NCBI GenBank assembly: GCA_047291315.1
Contig: JBDPYZ010000013.1
Span: 9,486-73,485 of the forward strand
DNA: 64,000 nt
Reading direction: 5' to 3'
From: Arsenophonus fragariae
GTDB taxonomy: Bacteria; Pseudomonadota; Gammaproteobacteria; Enterobacterales; Enterobacteriaceae
Under the pieces are notes generated by a model. The model searched no databases and was not told the DNA's origin. It saw only the letters and a list, made by a program, of their open reading frames with translations. Position numbers and translations under genes: made by a program. Positions 17,659 through 27,185 of the stretch are shown here, in pieces (positions within the stretch are counted from its first letter, which is position 1; every line of letters begins with the position of its first letter).

Positions 17659-17807
17659 TGCCTTTACAGCATCATAATGATAATAAACTGGATTAAATTT
17701 GCTTGGCATTGGCTTTATGGTCATGATAGTTTATAGTAATAAGATATCCTTGCGTAAACATAACATAATTTTTGGACTGTCATCAGGGTAAAAATGATTC
17801 GGAGAGA

Positions 17808-19291
17808 TTATACTCTATCCGATTGGTAGCAAACAGTTTTATTTATGCTGGTTTTTCGCTGTTTTTCTAATGCTTTTTCAACGCCTTCACCATATTGAGG
17901 GTATACCTTCTTAAATAGTGCAAGCTGCCGCTGCTGTGTTTCAATTGACACTTTAACTAATTCACTGGTAATTCTGTCAAACATACGTTTATGTTCATGT
18001 TTACTGAGCAATTCATAAAGTGCGAGAGGCTGGCTAATAATCTTCATCTTTCCGATGATTTCAGTGAGCGACCGTTTCTGTCAACGTTAATGGTGGTTCT
18101 TTAAATTGAGTTTGTTCTTGAAATAGGCCAGCGCTATTCAAGTAGCCCGATTGCTGCTATTACCATCCACTCGCATTGCGCCATCCCGGTGATAGTTATG
18201 AAATGGACAAGTGGTAAGCGGCTTATTTACTGGGACTCTGAAAATTATTGACACCTAAATGATAACGATGGGCGTGTCTATAATAGAATAACCGGCTTTG
18301 TAACATTTTATCCGGTGAAAAACCAATACCCAGCACAATATTAGCTGGGCTAAAGGCTGCTTGTTCCTCATCAATAAAATAGTGATCAGGATTGCGATTT
18401 TATTCAAATTCACCAACATCTATTAACGGACAATCATTATGTTGAATACTTTAGTCAAGTAAAATGGATTGTAAGGTGGTTTAGTAGCATTGGCTTCAGG
18501 CATGACTTGGATTTGCAATTTTCAACATAGATAACTTTTGTGGTTAATAGTATAAAACAGATCACGTTGCGAACTTTCACGATCTTTACCGACAATTTTT
18601 TCAGCTCCATCATCCATCAAATTGTCAATACCTTGTTGGTAACGAAAATGAAATTTAACTCAGAATCGCTCATTTTTTTCATTAATGAAACTATAGGTAT
18701 GACTGCCGAAGCCGTGCATATGACGGTAAAATTTTGGTATACCTTGTCCATTCATATCGATAGTTAATTGATGAAAAAATTTTAGGTAAATGTGAAAAGA
18801 AATCCCATTTATAAGCCGGGTTAGGTAAATTAGTGCGCAGAGCACGTTTTACTACATGATTCAGATCAGAAAATTTTAATGGGTCACGTAAATAAAAAAC
18901 CGGTGTATTGTTACCCACTAGATCCCAATTACCTTCTTCGGTGTAAAACTTTAAAGCAAAGCCACGAATATCCCGCTTCGCATCAGCAGCATCTTGTTTG
19001 CCAGCAATGGTAGAAAACGGATAAATAACTTGGTTTCCTTACTTATTTTAGAGAAGATTTTTGCCTGAGTTATTGGCTAATATCATAGGTAACAGTAAAA
19101 GTACCAAATACGCCAGAGCTTTTGGCATGCATATGGCGTTTAGGAGTAACTTTAAGGTCAAAATGTGTCAGTTGTTCTAAAAACTAAATATCTTGTAATA
19201 ACTTTGGGCCTCGAGGGCCTGCGGTATAACGTTATTATTATCAACGATGGGTGAGTCTGGAGAGGGTTGTAGGACTTTCTTTTTTCTTCAT
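17808..19291 (-). pseudogene. katA: Monofunctional catalase remnant
   Basis: A minus-strand catalase (H2O2 to water and O2) of the small-subunit Proteus type is readable nearly end to end but broken many times. From the start, MKKKESPTT is followed after a shift by SPDSPIVDNNNV. Later come HMHAKSSGVFGTFTVTYDIS, NNTPVFYLRDPLKFSDLNH and the heme-side block GFGSHTYSFINEKNERF. The C-terminus reads LYELLSKHEHKRMFDRITSE to a stop at 17808. The short open frames inside are fragments of this one gene. No function is expected. Confidence 0.9.
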
Positions 19292-19555
19292 TACACATCT
19301 CGAGTTTATTTGAAAAAAGACAATATATTTAGAAATAATTAGCAGGTGTTACATAATTTTATTAATCTCTTTAAGGCTATATCAAATAGATTATCTAGGC
19401 TAGTAGTATATATAGCCAATCAAAAATACCTATTGCTGCGATAAATCAGAGACAAAAATATTTTTTACAAAAAATAATAATAATTCAAAAGAAAATAAAA
19501 TATATTATCGATATTTTAGTAAATAAAATAATTGGTAGCTTAGGACAACCATCGG

Positions 19556-20023
19556 ATGAAAAAATTTTTATTACCAGTAACAATTGGATGTTTTTAATTC
19601 TCAGGGCATTCTAATGTGGCAGCTGTTAGTGCACAAGTGGGGAAAAATTTCACTATATTTGTGGTTGGCATTGGCAACAAAGGAGCAAATTTAGGCATAA
19701 ATGCTAATTTGGACACGTAGCAATATAATGGACAGGTGGTTAGTTTAGGTGCGGATTTTGGCTTACCTTTGGGACATTTTGACGCTGGTGTTGGCACTAA
19801 TGTGAAAATTATGCCGTTGATGACTTTATATGGTGAAATTTATGGCTCATCTCGTGATTTTACTTCTGGCAATTATTCTCCTATCAGGAAGCGGATATCG
19901 GCATTAAATATGAAGTTATTAAACCATTAGCAATTAATTTTTGTTAAAGTACAAGGTAAGGGTAATCATCCTAATAATACTATTGCTGATGGTTTTTATC
20001 TTGGTGCTGGAGTCAGTTTTTAG
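19556..20023 (+). pseudogene. yfaZ: YfaZ-family outer-membrane protein remnant
   Basis: The gene starts MKKFLLPVTIGCF, a signal-peptide-like sequence, then hits a stop. Later pieces include VGKNFTIFVVGIGNKGANLG, VVSLGADFGLPLGHFDAGVG and TIADGFYLGAGVSF at the C-terminus. The glycine-rich alternating pattern and the final aromatic Phe fit a small beta-barrel of the YfaZ type (E. coli VADGPYVGVNASF). At least two stops and a frameshift kill it. Confidence 0.75.
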
Positions 20024-20079
20024 CTACTTAATTGTTCGCACCATATAAAATATGGTGCATTCCTTTATGTCAAAGAGTG

Positions 20080-21294
20080 TTATCCAACAGCAGGTAAAAT
20101 GCCAATAACAATACCAATCTGAATTAAAATCACGGCTACACCACAAACCAGTACTATCAGTAACGCCGCTGTGCCACCTTTAACCAGGTAACGATTACTT
20201 TTGTTAATTTCGATCTTTCTGACGCGTATCACCATCAGAGTAGGTAGGATGAGCGCTAAGATAGATAAAGCAACGGCTGAATAGGTTAAGGCTTGAACAA
20301 AATTACTGAAAAAAAGTGCGCAAATTAGTGGGGGCAGGAAGGTTAATAATCCACTTTGTAATCGACCAAATGCGGTATTTTTACGCTTAAACATATCGGC
20401 CAAATAATCAAATAAACCCAGTGTAACGCCCAGAAAAGAAGTCGCTAACGCTAGATCCATAAACAGGTTAACGGCAATATTAACTTGTGAAGTTGCAACG
20501 ATATCATTAATTGCAGTTAGTAATCCGTTTAAACCCGACTGGGCGGCTAAAATACCGATAAAGGTGTTTTGTGGGATAGCCCCTAAGGTGGCTATTTGCC
20601 ATAAAATATAAGCTAATAATGGGATTGTGCTGCCAATAATAAAAATTTTACGTAGTTTTTCGATATTACCATCCATATAGCTTACCAGGCTAGGGATACT
20701 ACCGTGAAAACCAAATGAAGTGAAAACGACAGGGATTGCTGATAAAATTAGCCCTTTTTCTACCGGCATAGCCGTAAGATTGATATTTTCTACGTGAGGC
20801 ATCATGACGACTAGCATGATGAGCAGAAAAACAATTTTTGCGATAAACAGAATGCGATTTATTAAATCAACTGAATGAGTACCAATACAGACAATCGCAC
20901 CGCCAATAATGGTGAATAAAATAATAGCAGAATTTATGCTAATATTTATTCCTATCCAAGATGAAAGGCTATTAGCTATCAAAATACCTGTTCCGCCAAT
21001 ATATGCCGTTGCTAATGCATACATCAGTAGTAGCATACTTAAATTGGTTATAACCTTTCCAGGTACACCAAGATACCGTTTGGCAATGGAGCTTAAACCT
21101 AAATGTGCGGGATTGTATTGATATACTTCGACTAATAACAGCGCGGTATAACTCATTAAAGACCATAGCCCAATTAGTATAAGCACAATCATGGGAAAAC
21201 CAAGGCTCGATGCGGCAAGGGGCATTGCCAGCATGCCCGCACCGATTGTTGTACCAGCAACAATCAAAATACTACCCAGTGTACGATTTTTCAT
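20080..21294 (-). CDS. tyrP: Tyrosine-specific transporter
   Basis: This inner-membrane aromatic amino acid:proton symporter of the HAAAP family is 404 residues long with about 11 transmembrane helices. The N-terminus MKNRTLGSILIVAGTTIGAG, the block VVFTSFGFHGSIPSLVSYMD and the ending match E. coli TyrP closely in sequence and length, which favours TyrP over Mtr. It stands alone between two pseudogenes. TyrR operators were not identified. The frame is intact, so tyrosine import seems to be kept. Confidence 0.93.
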   Translation of the reverse strand: MKNRTLGSILIVAGTTIGAGMLAMPLAASSLGFPMIVLILIGLWSLMSYTALLLVEVYQYNPAHLGLSSIAKRYLGVPGKVITNLSMLLLMYALATAYIGGTGILIANSLSSWIGINISINSAIILFTIIGGAIVCIGTHSVDLINRILFIAKIVFLLIMLVVMMPHVENINLTAMPVEKGLILSAIPVVFTSFGFHGSIPSLVSYMDGNIEKLRKIFIIGSTIPLLAYILWQIATLGAIPQNTFIGILAAQSGLNGLLTAINDIVATSQVNIAVNLFMDLALATSFLGVTLGLFDYLADMFKRKNTAFGRLQSGLLTFLPPLICALFFSNFVQALTYSAVALSILALILPTLMVIRVRKIEINKSNRYLVKGGTAALLIVLVCGVAVILIQIGIVIGILPAVG

Positions 21295-21469
21295 AAGTGA
21301 ATTTGAGCTTTATAGCTAAATTTATTATAGTAGCAAAGTAAATGATTGCTTATTAATGTGTCAAATTAATATTACATTCTTTGAGATTTTATATTTATAT
21401 TGTGAGGGCGGGCAGTAGTGAATTTAATATAGTTAAGCTAATTTATACCAATGATTGGAGTTTAGTAAT

Positions 21470-22197
21470 AAAAGAAAATATTTACGATAAGGATGATTTT
21501 TTCTTGCCTATAGTCAGTTACCTCGTTCTGTTGATGGATTGAATGCTGCCGGAGAACGGCCGGTATTGCAAAGTTTATTACCTAATTTTCAAGATAAATC
21601 AGTATTGGATTTGGACTGTGGTTATGGCCTGCATTGTTTATATGCGGCGGGGCAGGGTGCGATAAAAGTGATTGGCACGGATATTTCGCAGAAAATGTTA
21701 AAGGTGTCTAGAAAAAGAAAAAAATTATTTTCCCGATATCATTGAATATTGGCAACAAGCGATAGAGGATATACAGTTTGCTAATTCTAGCTTTAATTTC
21801 GTTGCCAGTTTGTTAGCGTTACATTATGTAGTTGATTTTGCGAAAATATGTCATAAAATCCACGATTGCTTAACAGAGAAGTGCTAGTTTATATTTTTGG
21901 TCGAGTACCCGGGTTTTACTGCCGATGGTTCACAAGATTGGTGTTATGATAGTTCAGGTTCTAAGCTCCATTGGTCAGTTGATAACTATTTTACTAAAGG
22001 TGCACGTCAGGAAGAATTTCACGGTTATAATGTAACCTAAGTACCATAAAACCTTAACAACTTATTTAACTAGTTTATTAACCTCAGGATTCTCTATTGA
22101 GCCTCAGCCTGCTGATTATCTATTAGATAGAATTGCTGACATGAGAGATGAGCTGCGGTGTTCGATTATGTTACTAGTGGTTGCTAAACAAGCGTAA
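21470..22197 (+). pseudogene. SAM-dependent methyltransferase remnant
   Basis: This is a class I methyltransferase of about 240 codons. The motif I region reads LLPNFQDKSVLDLDCGYGLH (usually VLDLGCGxG), preceded by RSVDGLNAAGERP. Further pieces in other frames are EDIQFANSSFNFVASLLALH and SIEPQPADYLLDRIADM, then a stop after LLVVAKQA. One frameshift lies near 21505, another near 21722, and more follow. I recognise only the family; the substrate is unknown. Confidence 0.75.
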
Positions 22198-22228
22198 ATA
22201 TTCTTACTGCTAGCGTCCGATGATGTTA

Positions 22229-22481
22229 TTAATCGGTAAGTGGCAGGCAACTTCATGATAATGTCTCATCTTTATCAATGAATGCGAGCGGTTTATGACG
22301 ATATCCCACTTTCCCTTTGCGTAGAGATGTACCCGGTAGGCACCACAAAAGCCTCGCCGATATTGAATTCAATTTGAATTTTACTTTGGTCAAGGGTATC
22401 AAGTAGGCTAGTATGTTGTTTGGAATGAAAAGAGATTTGTATACCCTGCGCGTGGCGCAGGGTAATTTTATAGCTTGCCAT
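22229..22481 (-). pseudogene. yfaE: YfaE-type 2Fe-2S ferredoxin, degraded
   Basis: YfaE supplies electrons to build and maintain the diferric-tyrosyl cofactor of NrdB. The start MASYKITLRHAQGI is intact and ends five bases from nrdB, the standard nrdAB-yfaE order. A frameshift then puts the expected cluster loop in another frame, where it reads QYRRGFCGAYR instead of the family's CxxGxCGxCR: two ligand cysteines are Tyr codons. A second shift is needed to reach HKPLAFIDKDETL and the end. The gene should not yield a working ferredoxin. Confidence 0.8.
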
Positions 22482-22486
22482 AACGG

Positions 22487-23623
22487 TTATAACTCAAAAT
22501 TACGCAGCTCATCGGTATCAACCTGGGCATCAATTTGCCCTACCAAATAGGAACTCACTTCTACTTCTTGTGGTGCTACCTGAACATTATCTGAAACTAA
22601 CCAAGCGTTGATCCATGGAATAGGGTTAGAGCGTGTTTCAAAGGGTAATTTTAATCCAATAGCTTGCATGCGAATATTGGTAATATATTCGATATATTGA
22701 CATAAAATATCTTTATTAAGACCGATCATCGAACCACCAGAAAAGAGATACTCCGCCCACTCCTTTTCCTGTTCGGCAGCTTGAACAAACAATTTGTAAC
22801 ATGCTTCTTCACACTCTTTTGCAATGATGGCCATTTCAGGATCATCTTGACCAGAACTCATTAGATTTAACATATGCTGAGTGCCTGTGAGATGCAGTGC
22901 TTCATCACGAGCAATCAATTTAATAATTTTAGCATTGCCCTCCATCAATTCGCGTTCAGCAAAGGCGAATGAGCAAGCAAAGCTAACATAAAAACGAATA
23001 GCTTCTAAGGCATTAACACTCATCAAACATAGATAGAGTTGCTTTTTCAAACCATGTAAAGAAATAATTACACTTTTGTCATTAATCGTATGTTTGCCTT
23101 CACCTAACATATGGTAATAGCTGGTCATCTCAATTAAATCGTCATAATAGGAGGAGATATCTTTTGCCCGCTTTAAAATTTCGTTATTAGTTACAATATC
23201 GTCAAAAATAATTGATGGTTCATTAACAATATTACGAATAATATGGGTGTAGGAGCGCGAATGAATAGTTTCTGAAAATGACCAGGTTTCTATCCATGTT
23301 TCAAGCTCAGGAATTGAAATAAGGGGCAGAAGTGCTACATTAGGACTACGTCCTTGAATAGAGTCTAATAGTGTTTGGTATTTTAAGTTACTGATAAACA
23401 TGTGTTTTTCATGATCGGGAAGCGCTTGATAATCAATACGATCACGAGAAACATCAATTTCTTCTGGACGCCAGAAAAAAGAGAGTTGTTTTTCAATCAG
23501 CTGCTCAAAAATAGGATATTTTTGCTGATCATAACGTGCAACGTTGACAGGCTGTCCAAAGAACATAGGTTCTTGTAATTGATCATTTTTAGTTTGCGGA
23601 AATGTTGTATATTGGTATTCCAT
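22487..23623 (-). CDS. nrdB: Ribonucleotide reductase class Ia, beta subunit
   Basis: This is the radical-generating subunit of aerobic ribonucleotide reductase. At 378 residues it has normal length. The radical Tyr is Tyr125 in FSETIHSRSYTHIIRN (Tyr122 in E. coli numbering), with the iron ligands Glu and His in the same block. The C-terminus ends in DELRNFEL, the tail that docks on NrdA. It follows nrdA by 11 bases and is followed by the broken ferredoxin gene. The frame is intact. Confidence 0.98.
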   Translation of the reverse strand: MEYQYTTFPQTKNDQLQEPMFFGQPVNVARYDQQKYPIFEQLIEKQLSFFWRPEEIDVSRDRIDYQALPDHEKHMFISNLKYQTLLDSIQGRSPNVALLPLISIPELETWIETWSFSETIHSRSYTHIIRNIVNEPSIIFDDIVTNNEILKRAKDISSYYDDLIEMTSYYHMLGEGKHTINDKSVIISLHGLKKQLYLCLMSVNALEAIRFYVSFACSFAFAERELMEGNAKIIKLIARDEALHLTGTQHMLNLMSSGQDDPEMAIIAKECEEACYKLFVQAAEQEKEWAEYLFSGGSMIGLNKDILCQYIEYITNIRMQAIGLKLPFETRSNPIPWINAWLVSDNVQVAPQEVEVSSYLVGQIDAQVDTDELRNFEL

Positions 23624-23634
23624 ACGTCCTCACG

Positions 23635-25926
23635 TTAAATCTTACAAGCACCGCTATCACAATCGCTATCAGTAGATTCAATAACCTCTTCAAGATCGGC
23701 TTGAATATCTTCTGCGCCATCACGGGTATTATGGTAATAAAGCGTTTTTACCCCATATTTATAAGCGAGTAACAAATCTTTCAGTAATTGGTTCATTGGA
23801 ACTTTATTATTTGGAAAAAGGGTTGGATCATAATTAGTGTTAGCAGAAATAGATTGATCAATAAATTTTTGCATAATACCAACTAGCTGCAAATAACCGT
23901 CATTGTTGGGCATTTGCCATAACAATTGATAATCATCTTTTAAGCGTTCGTATTCAGGTATAACTTGATGCAGAATACCATCTTTTGATGCCTTAATATT
24001 GATATAACCTCGTGGTGGTTCAATGCCATTGGTAGCATTGGATATTTGGGAAGAAGTTTCTGATGGCATCAATGCGGAAAGCGTTGAATTACGCAAACCA
24101 TATTGCTTGATATTTTTGCGTAAAGTTTGCCAATCATAATGTAGCGGTTCAGATGTTAGTGCATTTAATGATTTTTTATAACTATCAATAGGCAAAATGC
24201 CTTTTGCATAAGTGGTATCGTTAAACCATGGGCAAGCACCTTGCTCTTTTGCCAATTGATTGGATGCTTTCAATAAATAATATTGGATTGCTTCAAAGGT
24301 TTTGTGGGTTAGATTATTGGCACTACCATCAGAGTAGTGAACACCATGTTTAGCTAAATAATAAGCATAATTAATTACACCAATACCTAAAGTGCGGCGA
24401 CCCATAGAGCCTTTTTCCGCGGCAATAATCGGGTAGTTTTGATAATCGAGCAGTGAATCTAATGCACGCACTGCCAATATCGCTAACTCTTCCAATTCAT
24501 CTAATGATGTAATGGCACCTAAATTAAAGGCGGAAAGAGTACAAAGTGCAATTTCACCGTTTTCGTCGTTAATATCATTTAGAGGTCGGGTTGGCAAGGC
24601 GATTTCCAGACAGAGATTTGATTGACGAATTGGTGCGACATTAGGATCAAATGGACTATGGGTATTACAGTGATCAACATTTTGAATATAGATACGGCCG
24701 GTAGAGGCTCGCTCTTGCATCATAAGTGAAAATAGATCGAGTGCTTTAACTCGTTTCTGGCGTATGTTTGAATCTTGTTCATATTTTAAATATAAACGTT
24801 CAAATTCGCTTTGATCAGCAAAAAATGCTTCACATAAGCCGGGAACATCAGAAGGACTAAAGAGGGTAATTTCTTTACCTTTGATAAGGCGTTCATACAT
24901 GAGTTTGTTAATTTGTACGCCATAGTCCAGGTGACGAACACGATTGCCTTCAACGCCACGATTATTTTTTAGTACCAATAGACTTTCAACCTCTAAATGC
25001 CAGAGGGGATAAAATAGTGTGGCGGCACCACCACGTACGCCACCTTGAGAACAAGATTTTACCGCAGTTTGGAAATGCTTATAGAAAGGAATACAGCCTG
25101 TATGAAACGCCTCACCTCCCCGAATTGGACTACCTAGTGCGCGAATATGGCCGGCATTAATACCAATACCGGCACGCTGAGAAACATATTTCACAATAGC
25201 GCTGGAGGTGGCATTAATCGAATCAAGACTATCGCCACATTCAATTAATACACAAGAACTAAATTGGCGGGTTGGGGTGCGTACACCCGCCATAATAGGG
25301 GTAGGTAGTGAAATTTTAAAAGTTGAAATTGCATCATAAAAGTGATGAATATAGTTTAACCGAGTCTCTTTTGGGTAGCGTGAAAAAAGGCAAGCTGCAA
25401 CAAGAATATAAAGAAACTGGGCACTTTCATAAATTTCACCGCTTACTCGGTTTTGCACCAAGTATTTGCCTTCTAATTGTTTAACAGCAGCGTAGGAAAA
25501 ATTCATGTCACGCCAGTGATCCAGTAAATTATCCATCTGCTTGAATTCTTTTGCTGAATAATCTGTTAGCAGATGCTTATCATATTTACCAATTTTAACC
25601 ATATGCTTAACATGCTGATATAGTGCAGGTGGTTCAAATTGACCATAGGCTTTTTTGCGTAGATGGAAAACAGCTAATCGAGCTGCAAGATATTGGTAAT
25701 CAGGGGTATCAGCTGAAATAAGATCTGCCGCCGCTTTGATCATGGTTTCGTGAATATCTGAAGTTTTGATGCCATCATAAAACTGGATTTGAGAACGTAG
25801 CTCCACTTGTGAAACGGATACATCTTTTAGACCTTCAGCTGCCCAGGTAATGACTTTATGGATTTTATCAAGATCAATGCGTTCTTTATGTCCATCACGT
25901 TTAGTGACTAACAGACTTTGGTTCAT
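23635..25926 (-). CDS. nrdA: Ribonucleotide reductase class Ia, alpha subunit
   Basis: This catalytic subunit reduces NDPs to dNDPs. The N-terminal ATP-cone (about residues 4-90) provides the dATP/ATP overall-activity switch. Catalytic blocks are RQSNLCLEIALP (radical Cys and Glu) and the first thiol Cys in RQFSSCVLIECGD. The C-terminal redox pair is visible in CDSGACKI. I chose the ATG at 25926 (MNQSLLVTKRDG), which matches the E. coli start and has an AGGTG site nine bases away; an upstream GTG would add four residues. Regulation by NrdR is likely, because a perfect NrdR box lies upstream. Confidence 0.98.
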   Translation of the reverse strand: MNQSLLVTKRDGHKERIDLDKIHKVITWAAEGLKDVSVSQVELRSQIQFYDGIKTSDIHETMIKAAADLISADTPDYQYLAARLAVFHLRKKAYGQFEPPALYQHVKHMVKIGKYDKHLLTDYSAKEFKQMDNLLDHWRDMNFSYAAVKQLEGKYLVQNRVSGEIYESAQFLYILVAACLFSRYPKETRLNYIHHFYDAISTFKISLPTPIMAGVRTPTRQFSSCVLIECGDSLDSINATSSAIVKYVSQRAGIGINAGHIRALGSPIRGGEAFHTGCIPFYKHFQTAVKSCSQGGVRGGAATLFYPLWHLEVESLLVLKNNRGVEGNRVRHLDYGVQINKLMYERLIKGKEITLFSPSDVPGLCEAFFADQSEFERLYLKYEQDSNIRQKRVKALDLFSLMMQERASTGRIYIQNVDHCNTHSPFDPNVAPIRQSNLCLEIALPTRPLNDINDENGEIALCTLSAFNLGAITSLDELEELAILAVRALDSLLDYQNYPIIAAEKGSMGRRTLGIGVINYAYYLAKHGVHYSDGSANNLTHKTFEAIQYYLLKASNQLAKEQGACPWFNDTTYAKGILPIDSYKKSLNALTSEPLHYDWQTLRKNIKQYGLRNSTLSALMPSETSSQISNATNGIEPPRGYINIKASKDGILHQVIPEYERLKDDYQLLWQMPNNDGYLQLVGIMQKFIDQSISANTNYDPTLFPNNKVPMNQLLKDLLLAYKYGVKTLYYHNTRDGAEDIQADLEEVIESTDSDCDSGACKI

Positions 25927-25991
25927 GAGTAGATACACCTAAAGTTAACTAGCTAGATATTTATTGATCACTACGCTCAATGGTTAATAAC

Positions 25992-26040
25992 CAAAATACA
26001 AAACGGCATGCTGTTAATAGCATATTATGTTTGTATTTTG
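25992..26040. other. Long palindrome upstream of nrdA
   Basis: Perfect 11-base arms CAAAATACAAA (25992-26002) and TTTGTATTTTG (26030-26040) enclose an inner dyad ATGCT/AGCAT (26008-26012 and 26019-26023). It lies between the NrdR box and the nrdA start, so it is in the probable 5' untranslated leader or promoter. Confidence 0.6.
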
Positions 26041-26061
26041 AACTAAACAGGAGAGCAGTAA

Positions 26062-26077
26062 ACACAATATATAGTGT
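26062..26077 (-). promoter_or_regulatory. NrdR box upstream of nrdAB
   Basis: The 16 bases ACACAATATATAGTGT match the NrdR operator consensus ACACWATATATWGTGT exactly. NrdR represses ribonucleotide reductase genes when dATP is high. A second box about 30 bases away is expected in enterobacteria. The candidate at 26092-26107 matches only in its right half. Confidence 0.85.
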
Positions 26078-26287
26078 TTGATTGTATTTATACTAACAAG
26101 ATAGTGGTATTTTCTACTTTTATCAAGTCTACAAAAATGAGGTTTTTAGCAATAATCCAGCGTTGAGTTTTGTCAATTAGCCGATAACTCTGTGTGATAA
26201 TAGGAGAATATTATAATTTATGTTACCGGCAATGGTGAAAAATAAATTTAGTAATGACCTACTGATTGCTGTTTTCTTCAGCAAATG

Positions 26288-27019
26288 TTAACAATTATTT
26301 GCATTTGATAAATGCAACATATAATTAACATCAACATTCGAACATAACGAAAATTTGTCGCTGATAGGATTATAGTGTAATCCTATGATATGTTGTTCTT
26401 GTAAAAATGTTTTATCTATCCAACTGAGTAGTTCAGAAGGTCGAATGAATTTTTTCACATCATGAGTACCTTTGGGAACCATTTTTAAAATATACTCAGC
26501 GGCAATAATTGCCAATAGCCATGCTTTTTTATTACGATTAATCGTAGAAAAAAATACATGACCGTCCGGTTTAACTAATTTTGCACATGATTGCACCACT
26601 GACTCAGGTTCGGGAACATGTTCCAGCATTTCCATACAGGTAACGATATCGTAAGTTTTAGGGTATTTTTCTGCATGGCTCTCAGCAGTTTCTTGAAGAT
26701 AGTTGATTTGCATATTGCTTTCTAATGCATGGAGTTGAGCGACTTCAAGGGGCTCTGCTGCCATATCAATTCCTGTCACCAGGGCGCCTTCTCTGCCCAT
26801 GCTTTCTGATAAAATTCCGCCACCGCAGCCTATATCTAGTACTTTTTTACCAAATAGCCCATTAGCACGTTGCAATATATAGTTTAAACGTAATGGATTA
26901 ATCCGATGAAGAGGTTGGAATTCACTCGTTTGATCCCACCAACGAGCCGCAACAGAGCTAAATTTGTCGATTTCAGCTAGATCAACATTTGCTAGGCTGG
27001 GCGAATTATTGTACTTCAT
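26288..27019 (-). CDS. ubiG: Ubiquinone biosynthesis O-methyltransferase
   Basis: UbiG performs both O-methylations in ubiquinone synthesis, using SAM. The 243-residue protein shows motif I VLDIGCGGGILSESMGREGA, and the block CMEMLEHVPEPESVVQSCAK that follows E. coli UbiG. KGTHDVKKFIRPSELLSWID and the ending VDVNYMLHLSN also match. It is transcribed divergently from gyrA, the normal arrangement. Keeping ubiG while the men genes are dead suggests that ubiquinone is the quinone that matters here. Confidence 0.97.
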   Translation of the reverse strand: MKYNNSPSLANVDLAEIDKFSSVAARWWDQTSEFQPLHRINPLRLNYILQRANGLFGKKVLDIGCGGGILSESMGREGALVTGIDMAAEPLEVAQLHALESNMQINYLQETAESHAEKYPKTYDIVTCMEMLEHVPEPESVVQSCAKLVKPDGHVFFSTINRNKKAWLLAIIAAEYILKMVPKGTHDVKKFIRPSELLSWIDKTFLQEQHIIGLHYNPISDKFSLCSNVDVNYMLHLSNANNC

Positions 27020-27185
27020 CAGAAAATTTACTCCTTAATTTTTTTATTAACATAGACTGTATAATAGCATTAGGTCATTATACATGTTTTATTGATCATT
27101 ATGTGTTTCCTGTTTTTATAAAATGGCGATTTTGTGGTATAATTTTACTCCTTAATGAATGAGGAGTATGAGGGACAGTGGCTCC
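27020..27185. promoter_or_regulatory. gyrA: Divergent ubiG-gyrA intergenic region
   Basis: The region is AT-rich and must hold both promoters. For gyrA, TTGTGGTATAATTTTA near 27131-27148 contains a good -10 hexamer TATAAT. A GAGGAG and a GAGGGA purine run lie further down. No other operator was identified. Confidence 0.5.

Noticed and set aside
18540..18767. Plus-strand 75-codon ORF within the catalase remnant
   Set aside because: It is antisense to recognisable catalase codons and has no ribosome site or known similarity.
26092..26107. Second NrdR box
   Set aside because: Only about 10 of 16 positions match and mainly in one half. It is mentioned as a weak candidate, not listed as a site.
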